Positions 1-6,698 of a DNA stretch of 18,955 nucleotides are shown here, piece by piece (the stretch's first letter is position 1; the number at the start of each line of letters is the position of its first letter). The position numbers and the translations under genes were made by a program. Source of the stretch: an uncultured Clostridia bacterium (lineage in GTDB: Bacteria > Bacillota > Clostridia > Christensenellales > Borkfalkiaceae); contig CAKQKN010000025.1 of assembly GCA_934249215.1 (NCBI GenBank), positions 1 to 18,955 on the forward strand, given 5' to 3'. The notes under the pieces are model-generated. The model did no database searches. It was not told the origin of the DNA and saw only the letters and a list, made by a program, of their open reading frames with translations.

Positions 1-1075
1 GCTTGACCTTTACCGTGTCGACGGCGTAAACTTTACCGAGGTCGATTTTTAACCAGCTCGGCGTATCCGTTCCCATTACGTTAAACGGATCTTCCGCGCC
101 GTCGGTTACTTTTTCCATCGTCGCGGTACCCTGGAACGCTTTCGGCTCGACGCCGTCGGTCGTTCCGATTTTGCCAAGCGCGACGTTTACGGATTTTTCC
201 GTCGTGTCGAACTTAAAATCTGAAACGGCGGAAGATTTGCCGTCCGCGACGGAAACGGCACGAATCAACACTTTCGAAGCCTCGATATCCCCGAGTTTAA
301 TCGGAGCGGTATATTCGGTCGATTTTGCGGAAGGAAGAGTTCCGTCCGTCGTGTAATAAATCTTCGCTCCTTCACGCATCGTGGAAAGAGTTATTTCGTC
401 TTTTTTCGAAGCCTTCCCCGATACTTTGTTTGCTGTAACGGGAAGGAAGCCCGATGTAACGCCGTAAACTTCTATCTCCGAAAATCTCGTCTGTCCTTCG
501 GACAAGGAATAGCCGGATACTCTTACGTATCTGCCGGCAACGGGCGAAACTTTAATATGCTGAATCGCGCCCGGGGTATCCTTATATTGGATTTCTTCGC
601 CCGCACCTTGCCCCATCACGTTCGCGACGTCGTTGTTCCATACCATTATCGCGTCGGAAAAGTCCGCCGAATCGGCAACTTGCATTACGATTCCGCCGTA
701 GTTATGGTCGTTCCAGAAGCAAACGCCGATTTCGTTTATCGTCCGCTTTTCGCCCAGATCGAGCACCGCAAACGCACGTACAGGTCCGTTTTCATCGTTT
801 ATCTGTATGATTGAATGTCCCATTCCGGGTTCGGCGTCGCCGTCCGTCAACGCGCCGTAATTCAACGCGCCGCCGTGAAGATCGTGAAGATATCCTTCGG
901 GAATCGCCACGCCGTCCTTATCGGTAAAAGAAACAAGTTTGCCCGCGGCAACGTTCGTCGTGACGAACGTGTCGTCGCCGCTGTAAACCACATCCGCGTT
1001 GGCGAATACGGCAGTGCCGCAAAACGCGACTATGCATGCCAGAAAAGCCAACAACGTGTTTTTGATTTTTTTCAT
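1..1075 (-). CDS. Exported discoidin (F5/8 C) / chitobiase-C domain protein, 3' end cut by window
   Basis: The first about 358 residues are visible and the stop lies beyond the left edge. A signal peptide (KK, hydrophobic core, cleavage near FANA, residues 1-27) is followed by a discoidin-like beta-sandwich (about 30-178) with the typical ending RYVRVSGYSLSEGQTRFSEIEVYG. Next comes a chitobiase/hexosaminidase C-terminal-like module (about 185-250) with the signature YYTTDGTLPS. A second discoidin-like domain begins near 255 and runs into the edge with WLKIDLGKVYAVDTVKV. Such modules bind glycans on secreted Gram-positive enzymes. A catalytic domain may lie in the missing part, but none is visible. 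The ATG sits 1 nt after the stop of the SGNH gene, behind a GGGG Shine-Dalgarno, so translation is probably coupled. The role as a surface glycan binder or enzyme is inferred. Confidence 0.85.
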   Translation of the reverse strand, partial: MKKIKNTLLAFLACIVAFCGTAVFANADVVYSGDDTFVTTNVAAGKLVSFTDKDGVAIPEGYLHDLHGGALNYGALTDGDAEPGMGHSIIQINDENGPVRAFAVLDLGEKRTINEIGVCFWNDHNYGGIVMQVADSADFSDAIMVWNNDVANVMGQGAGEEIQYKDTPGAIQHIKVSPVAGRYVRVSGYSLSEGQTRFSEIEVYGVTSGFLPVTANKVSGKASKKDEITLSTMREGAKIYYTTDGTLPSAKSTEYTAPIKLGDIEASKVLIRAVSVADGKSSAVSDFKFDTTEKSVNVALGKIGTTDGVEPKAFQGTATMEKVTDGAEDPFNVMGTDTPSWLKIDLGKVYAVDTVKVK

Positions 1076-1076
1076 A

Positions 1077-3254
1077 TCAGTTTTCCCCTTTTCTTAATCT
1101 TTTTATCAAAAACGCTACGCCGAACGCGGCAGCGCCACCGATAACGACCCCCATGAAAGTGTATAAGACAGCCAAAATCGGGCTTTGGTCCTTTTCCGTC
1201 GCGATCGCCCTGAAAGTTATCTCGAAGCGAGGATTCTCATAATGTTCGGTATCTTCGACGACGTAGACCGCGACCGCGCTGTTTTTCCCTTCTTTCACGC
1301 CGTTTTCGGGAGTTTCCCATCTGTACCCGTCGGGTAAGCTCACGTCGGACAATTTCATTCCGTTTTTGAACTCGACGTTGTCGACGACGGGAGCGGAAGC
1401 TTGCGGAACGGCTTTTTTATACGTGAGCGTGATCTCGCCGTATACCGGTTGATATATCGCCTCATCGGGAGTGAAAATCCATTTATAAGAATTTTCGCCC
1501 ATCTGCGGCAATTCGCCGTCCGCAAAAGCGATCCGTCCTTTCACGGGGGCGTTCACCGTCAATTCCGGCAAATCCTCTCCGTAAGTCAAAGACGATTTCG
1601 CCGCCTTTACCTCGCCGATTTCAAAATTGTTTTCGACGCGGAGTTTCACGCTTATTTTTTGTTCGCCCAATATCGCGTTGACGACGGTTTCGCCCGCGGC
1701 AATCGCGGTCAGCACGTTGTCGTCCTTAACGGCGTATTTGTCGTTCAGAACGATCCAACGCGGATTCGTAACGCTCGTTTGTTTCAGCTCGATCTTTTCG
1801 CCTATTTTAAGAGTGATCCCATCTTCTCCGTAACCGACGGTAAGAGTTTCGTTGCTGTCGCTCGCGATTCTGTCGTAGACCGCGCCCGCGATCAGGCTGT
1901 ATCCGTAAGGATCGAAATGTATATAGTCGAACAGGTGCGACGTGTCGAGATCTTTCGTCACGGCGTTTGCGTCGATAACGGTAAGCCCGTTTTTCTTCGC
2001 GATTTCCGGCACGTAAGTTCTCGCTCTCGTGGCGATCATTTCTTCGGTAAGCTGCGGCAAGGACTTATGTCTGTACGTGGGCGGAATGAGAAGATATATC
2101 TTTGCGTTCGGATTGTTTTCGGTCAGTCCGTCAAGCACTTTCTGATATCCTTGTTCGAACAGAAGCGCGCCCTCTTCAAGATCGTTGCCCCAATAGCCGG
2201 AGGTAGTCTGAGAATCGTTTGTTCCGAGCATGACGTAAATGATATCGGCTTTGTATTTGACAGCCATTTCATATTCAGCCGAAAGATCGGTGAACGAGCC
2301 GTCGCAATACATAATGCACGAACCGCTTTTTTCTATCGCCGTTCTGCCGCCGAGCCCGAAATTCCTTACGTCGTAACCGTTTCCGAGCATTTTCTGAAGA
2401 AAGCCCGGGGTATTTTGCGCGGAATCGTAACCGTCTTTGGAACTGCCGTACGTAAGACTGTCGCCGACGCAGGCAACGCGAATTATATCGTCGTTCGGCA
2501 AAATATCCTTTTCCTGCCCGTTATAATCGAGCATCTTTATTCTGATATTGTCGAAAACGCCTTTGCCGCCGACGGTCTGAATGCCCATAAAGCCGATGCC
2601 GCCACCGCCGATCGTTTGAATCGCGCTTACTCCGTCGATTTTCATTTCGTATTCGTCGTTGAAGCAACGAACGAAAATGTTATGCTCTTTCGTCGCGTCG
2701 TAACCGATGAGTTTTTTCTTCTTTATTCCGGCGTCCGGACTACTGCCCATACAACGGAAATCGCCCTGCATGACCGCTTCGCCGTTTTCGACGAACACGC
2801 CATGCCCGTATTCGCGGTAAGTTTCCTCTTTCGAAGCTCTCGACGAAACGCCCTTTCTTCTCATTTTCGAAAGAAGCACGCCGTAGCCGCTCCCTTCCGA
2901 GGCGTAATCGGCGGACATTTCGTAATTCATCAGTCCGTAATCCTTAAAAATGAGCGAACTGTAACCGCCGTCCGCTTTTCCGTATAATTTCCCGTCTTTT
3001 ATTTCCCAATAGTCGTCAAAATCGACCTTAGTCGCGGTTTCGCCGTCGGCACTGTAATAAGCGTCGAACAAATCTTTCTGACTTTCGTCCGAAAAATCCA
3101 CGAAAACCGTTTTTACTTCACCGACTCCGTCCTCCGCGTTAACGAGCGTTTCGGACAAAGAAACGCCCGAAACGGACAAAAAGATCGACAAAGCCGCCGC
3201 GCCGAAAACCTTGAATCGGTTCAGCGTTTTGCTGTGTTTTTTGTGTTCTTTCAT
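1077..3254 (-). CDS. Surface SGNH/GDSL esterase with ConA-like and Ig-like modules and C-terminal membrane anchor
   Basis: 725 aa from the ATG at 3254, which has a full AAGGAGG 4 nt upstream; the open frame continues 24 codons further but without a ribosome site. Order of parts: signal peptide 1-40; ConA/LamG-like module about 48-240; SGNH hydrolase about 256-465; Ig-like (Big_2-type) about 470-540; two further small beta modules about 545-685; membrane helix about 690-715; basic tail ending RLRKGEN. SGNH blocks are all present: GDS with Ser266, GLGG 300-303, GTND with Asn346, and DYIH giving Asp443 and His446, so it should be an active serine esterase. Known family members remove acetyl groups from polysaccharides or act on lipids; with the neighbouring glycosidases, carbohydrate deacetylation is the likely role (inference). 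It lies 99 nt after the preceding gene and has its own probable promoter. Confidence 0.88.
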   Translation of the reverse strand: MKEHKKHSKTLNRFKVFGAAALSIFLSVSGVSLSETLVNAEDGVGEVKTVFVDFSDESQKDLFDAYYSADGETATKVDFDDYWEIKDGKLYGKADGGYSSLIFKDYGLMNYEMSADYASEGSGYGVLLSKMRRKGVSSRASKEETYREYGHGVFVENGEAVMQGDFRCMGSSPDAGIKKKKLIGYDATKEHNIFVRCFNDEYEMKIDGVSAIQTIGGGGIGFMGIQTVGGKGVFDNIRIKMLDYNGQEKDILPNDDIIRVACVGDSLTYGSSKDGYDSAQNTPGFLQKMLGNGYDVRNFGLGGRTAIEKSGSCIMYCDGSFTDLSAEYEMAVKYKADIIYVMLGTNDSQTTSGYWGNDLEEGALLFEQGYQKVLDGLTENNPNAKIYLLIPPTYRHKSLPQLTEEMIATRARTYVPEIAKKNGLTVIDANAVTKDLDTSHLFDYIHFDPYGYSLIAGAVYDRIASDSNETLTVGYGEDGITLKIGEKIELKQTSVTNPRWIVLNDKYAVKDDNVLTAIAAGETVVNAILGEQKISVKLRVENNFEIGEVKAAKSSLTYGEDLPELTVNAPVKGRIAFADGELPQMGENSYKWIFTPDEAIYQPVYGEITLTYKKAVPQASAPVVDNVEFKNGMKLSDVSLPDGYRWETPENGVKEGKNSAVAVYVVEDTEHYENPRFEITFRAIATEKDQSPILAVLYTFMGVVIGGAAAFGVAFLIKRLRKGEN

Positions 3255-3258
3255 AAAT

Positions 3259-3265
3259 CCTCCTT
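3259..3265 (-). promoter_or_regulatory. Ribosome binding site fixing the SGNH start
   Basis: AAGGAGG on the minus strand, 4 nt before the ATG at 3254. It decides for this ATG over an upstream in-frame start at 3326, which would add 24 residues lacking signal-peptide character and has no comparable site. Confidence 0.85.
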
Positions 3266-3279
3266 TTGTAGCCGAAACA

Positions 3280-3308
3280 ATTATAATAGACTTTTTCACC
3301 GAAAACAA
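3280..3308 (-). promoter_or_regulatory. Probable internal sigma-A promoter before the SGNH gene
   Basis: On the minus strand TTGTTT (3303-3308) and a perfect TATAAT (3280-3285) are separated by 17 nt. A start near 3273 would give a leader of about 19 nt carrying the AAGGAGG. The -35 matches consensus only at TTG, so strength depends on the -10. The surrounding 99-nt gap is very A/T-rich with a run of eight T on the minus strand (3313-3320) but no strong hairpin. Confidence 0.5.
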
Positions 3309-3353
3309 TAGTAAAAAAAAGTACAAAATCGCAAAAATCGATAAAAATGTATA

Positions 3354-4346
3354 TCATTTTGCTTTTTTACGTTGTCTTTTACGCATTGCGACGAAGAAAG
3401 CAACGCCGCAGCATACGAGAACGGCTATCGCAACGACGACCGCGATAAGCGCGCCGCCGTTTCCGTTGTTTTCGGGCTGCGTCGGAACCGTGTTCGTTTT
3501 TTGCTTAAGCCCTTGCAATTCGTCTATCGTTTCGGTTCTCTGACCGAGATTTGTCAACGCGTCGTTTCCGCTTGCTTCCTCTTCGGGTTTTTGCGGACGC
3601 GTATGTTCTATTGCCGTTACGGGTAATTCTCCGATCTCGAAATTGCGGAACGCGCAATCGTTGTTTACGGAAACGAGCGAAACGTATCCCTTGCGGAACA
3701 TACTTTCGGGCAGTTTTCTTTCCAAAGACGATTTATCGCTTCCGTCGAGATACACTTTTAAGTCAACGCCGCTCACCACGATCCGCATGGTATGCCATTC
3801 GAGATGTCTGTAATCGCCGCTGCCCACGCCCTCGTACGGACCGCCGACGCCTTCTCCTCCCCACAGCGTGACCATTCCCTCGCGCTGGACGAAAACGCCC
3901 GCTCCGTCCTCGAGAAAATATCTGCCGGGGTCGGCTTGTCTGAACGCCACGACAGGCCAGAAATACGTGCTTTCGCCCATTTTATAATCGACTTTGAGTT
4001 CGAAATTAACAAACTGTTTTTTGGTGTACGTCAGGGTGGCGACGCTTGCCGCACCCGCGGATTGATCGATATCGCCCTCCAAAGATTTTCTTACGACGCA
4101 ACCGTTTTCCACGTACCAGTTGCACCCTTCGTCGCCGCTTTTACCCAAAGGCGCAGAAACGTTCGGAGCACCCATGACCAGCTGATAATACGCCGAAAAA
4201 TCGTCCGAAACGCTGTCGTAAGACGAAAAATCCTGTCTGTATATTTCGGCGGCAAAAACGGTTTTCTGTTGCATAGACGATATTCCGCACGCAAACAGGA
4301 CGCTCGCCGCGAGTATCGTAACAAAAACGGAAAAAGATTTTTTCAT
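3354..4346 (-). CDS. Small membrane-anchored surface protein with one ConA/LamG-like module
   Basis: 330 aa. An N-terminal signal sequence (1-33) ends near TVFAAE; a Cys at 20 in LFAC could instead be a poor lipobox, so processing is uncertain. One ConA-like jelly-roll module covers about 36-240 and includes GVFVQREG followed by LWGG (150-164), a signature repeated in neighbouring proteins. A low-complexity linker rich in Gln, Thr, Asn and Pro (about 245-296) leads to a membrane helix (298-320) and the tail RKRQRKKAK, with no LPXTG motif. There is no visible catalytic domain. Its ATG overlaps the GH65 stop as ATGA, with AAGGAGA upstream, so it is translationally coupled. Likely a cell-surface glycan-binding protein; the ligand is unknown. 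Confidence 0.85.
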   Translation of the reverse strand: MKKSFSVFVTILAASVLFACGISSMQQKTVFAAEIYRQDFSSYDSVSDDFSAYYQLVMGAPNVSAPLGKSGDEGCNWYVENGCVVRKSLEGDIDQSAGAASVATLTYTKKQFVNFELKVDYKMGESTYFWPVVAFRQADPGRYFLEDGAGVFVQREGMVTLWGGEGVGGPYEGVGSGDYRHLEWHTMRIVVSGVDLKVYLDGSDKSSLERKLPESMFRKGYVSLVSVNNDCAFRNFEIGELPVTAIEHTRPQKPEEEASGNDALTNLGQRTETIDELQGLKQKTNTVPTQPENNGNGGALIAVVVAIAVLVCCGVAFFVAMRKRQRKKAK

Positions 4347-6676
4347 ACTGTCTCCTTTTTCATCGGAACGGAAATCTCGTTTTCAACCGTAAACGACTTT
4401 CCGTTATGTTCTATCTCTATCGCATCGCCCGACAATACTTTATAGACCGTTTTGTCCTTGCCGACCGACACGCTTAACCTCGTGCCTCTGAACAATATGG
4501 TAAAGGAATAACCGTTCCATTTTTCATCGATAAACGGTTTGAAATGCATTTTGCCGTCATAAATTCTAAGCCCCGCGTATCCGTTGACGATCATCATCCA
4601 GGACGCACCCATGCACGCGGCGTGCAAACCGAATAAAGTGTTGCCGTTTACGTTGTCGAGGTCCATTCTGGCGGCTTGCCGCAAATAGCCGTAAGCGTCG
4701 TTCGCGTTGCTTACGTCGCAAGCGACGATCGAGTGTATGCTCGCGGAAAGCGAACTGTCGTGGATCGTTTTCGGCTCGTAATAATCGAAAATTTTCTTTC
4801 TCTCTTCGAGAGTGAAATAGTCGCTGCAAATGAACGTCAGAAGAACTATATCCGCTTGCTTGCAAACCTGATAACGCCAGAGGTTGAGCGGATGCAGGTG
4901 AGTCAGAAGCGGCAACTTCTCGCGAGGAATTTTATCCACGTCGATCGGATCTTTATAGATAAAATTATCATCTTGCATATACATTCCCAGTTCTTCGCTG
5001 TACGGAATGTACATGTTGTCGGCGGCGCGCTTCCAGAGAAGAAATTCGTTTTCGTCCAATCCGCATTTTTCGGTTAACTCTTCGAATTTTTCGGGATAAT
5101 CTTTTTGAAGAAGTTCTTTCACCAGAAGCGAAAATCTCAGTTGCTTCTGCGTAAGCACGTTGGTGTACATATTGTTGTCGACTATCGGATTATACTCGTC
5201 CGGTCCGCAAACGACGTTTATGCAGAACTTGTTCCCTCTCGTCGGGATGAAAGCGCCTCTGTGAGCCATGCATTTCGAGATTTCGAACAGAATTTCGGCG
5301 CAAAAATCGACAAGAAATTCGACATCGCGCGTTGCTTCGAAATATCTGTAAATCGCGTAAAACACATCGTTGTTTATATGGTACTGCGCGGTAACCGCTT
5401 CGAAAACGTGTCCGCATTCTTCACCGTTTATCGAGTTCCAGCTGAACAATGCGCCGCAGTCGTCCATTTGTTTCGCCCTTTCACGCGCTTTGTCAAGAAT
5501 GTTGTATCTGTACTTGATAAGTTGTTTGGCTATTTCGGGATTGGTGTATATGTACATCGGCATCATAAACACTTCGGTATCCCAAAAAGTATGTCCGCTG
5601 TATGCCGTACCCGTAAGCCCGTTTGCCGAAATGTTGGTTATGCCGTCTTTTCCCGTCGACTGAAAAATTTCAAAAGCCGAAAAACGCAAGCCTTGCTGAA
5701 CCGCTACGTCAGTATCGACGGTGATATCGGTGTTTTCCCAGAACGCCGCAATGTGCAAGAAACTTTTCCCGAGTTCCGCGTCAAAACCGCATAAGGCGGC
5801 GTTTCTCGCTATTTCCGCCGATTTTTCGGAATAATCGGAAAAATCTCTGTCCGTCGTGTAGGCTACGTATCTCGCCCCTTGAAAAATTTGATTTGCCTTT
5901 AACTCCGCCCGATATTCGCTTTCGACTCTGTCCGTTTCGGTCGTTACGACGGGGGAAACGTTAAAATCGTCATACGCCGAAACGCTTATTTTGAACTTCG
6001 AAACGATCGTTTCGTAAGTCATCGATTGAACGCCGCTTTGAAAGTCCGCTTTCCCGAGTTTGAAAACGTTGCCCTGCCCGCCGCCAATCTCTTCTTTTGC
6101 CGAACAGCAGCCCAACGGCGCGGAAATGCGTGTTCTGACACAAACTCCGCAATCGTCGAGGGCTTTTATCGTTATCCTGTCGGCGGCGAGATGTTTGTTA
6201 TCCTGCGAGGCAAACCGCTCGAAAACAAGTTCCGCTCTTTTGCCGCTCTCCGTCGTATATACAAACTTTCTCGTAATCGTGCCGATCTTTAAATCGAGCG
6301 TGCGGGAATAGGCGGAAACTCTGTCCTTGAAGTATGTAAAATCGATTTTCTCGCCGTCGATTTCGACCGAAACGTCGAAAGGATCCGCCTGCGCCACAAT
6401 GGAATGGAATCTTTCGGGAAATCCGGGTCGGCACCAGATATGATGATAAGGGAAATATTCGTAAATTCCGTTTATCATGGTCGTTCTGTCCGTCTTGTCC
6501 AGCGAAGTTTCGTTGCCGAACCCCTCTTCGAAAAACCCTCTTATCCCCAGATATCCGTTCGCCGTCGTGAAAATAGTTTCGTTGTTACGATTTTTTTCGA
6601 AAGACCATTCGGTTTCCTCGACTTTCCACTCGTAAGGCTTGAACAGAATCGGTACGTCTTTGTGTATTTTTCTCAT
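4343..6676 (-). CDS. GH65 inverting disaccharide phosphorylase (kojibiose/maltose/glucosyl-rhamnose phosphorylase type)
   Basis: 777 aa, the usual length of GH65 phosphorylases, with no signal peptide, so cytoplasmic. An N-terminal beta-sandwich (about 1-270) with TANGYLGIRG (38-47) precedes a helical (alpha/alpha)6 barrel (about 310-690) and a C-terminal beta domain (about 700-777). Family landmarks: GHTFWDTE (361-368), NGEE (417-420) and GPDEY (491-495), where Glu494 aligns with the general acid. KQAD (606-609) and HDSSLS (639-644) correspond to the phosphate site, which favours phosphorolysis over hydrolysis. The reaction is alpha-glucoside plus phosphate to beta-glucose 1-phosphate plus an acceptor sugar. 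The linkage and acceptor cannot be read from sequence; glucosyl-rhamnose is attractive because a GH78 enzyme heads the operon (inference). SD AAAGGAGA lies before the start; 22 nt separate it from the upstream gene. Confidence 0.92.
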   Translation of the reverse strand: MRKIHKDVPILFKPYEWKVEETEWSFEKNRNNETIFTTANGYLGIRGFFEEGFGNETSLDKTDRTTMINGIYEYFPYHHIWCRPGFPERFHSIVAQADPFDVSVEIDGEKIDFTYFKDRVSAYSRTLDLKIGTITRKFVYTTESGKRAELVFERFASQDNKHLAADRITIKALDDCGVCVRTRISAPLGCCSAKEEIGGGQGNVFKLGKADFQSGVQSMTYETIVSKFKISVSAYDDFNVSPVVTTETDRVESEYRAELKANQIFQGARYVAYTTDRDFSDYSEKSAEIARNAALCGFDAELGKSFLHIAAFWENTDITVDTDVAVQQGLRFSAFEIFQSTGKDGITNISANGLTGTAYSGHTFWDTEVFMMPMYIYTNPEIAKQLIKYRYNILDKARERAKQMDDCGALFSWNSINGEECGHVFEAVTAQYHINNDVFYAIYRYFEATRDVEFLVDFCAEILFEISKCMAHRGAFIPTRGNKFCINVVCGPDEYNPIVDNNMYTNVLTQKQLRFSLLVKELLQKDYPEKFEELTEKCGLDENEFLLWKRAADNMYIPYSEELGMYMQDDNFIYKDPIDVDKIPREKLPLLTHLHPLNLWRYQVCKQADIVLLTFICSDYFTLEERKKIFDYYEPKTIHDSSLSASIHSIVACDVSNANDAYGYLRQAARMDLDNVNGNTLFGLHAACMGASWMMIVNGYAGLRIYDGKMHFKPFIDEKWNGYSFTILFRGTRLSVSVGKDKTVYKVLSGDAIEIEHNGKSFTVENEISVPMKKETV

Positions 6677-6698
6677 ATCGTTCTCCTTTCGTTAAACA

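Noticed and set aside
1401..2987. Long plus-strand open frame of 528 codons
   Set aside because: It lies antisense to the SGNH gene, its product is basic and full of Arg/Val/His/Phe without domains, and the opposite strand has intact catalytic motifs; it is a codon-usage shadow.
3309..3353. Possible terminator after the 330-aa protein gene (T-run on minus strand)
   Set aside because: The only stem is about 4 bp (ATCG/CGAT); no stable hairpin precedes the T-run, so termination there is not supported.
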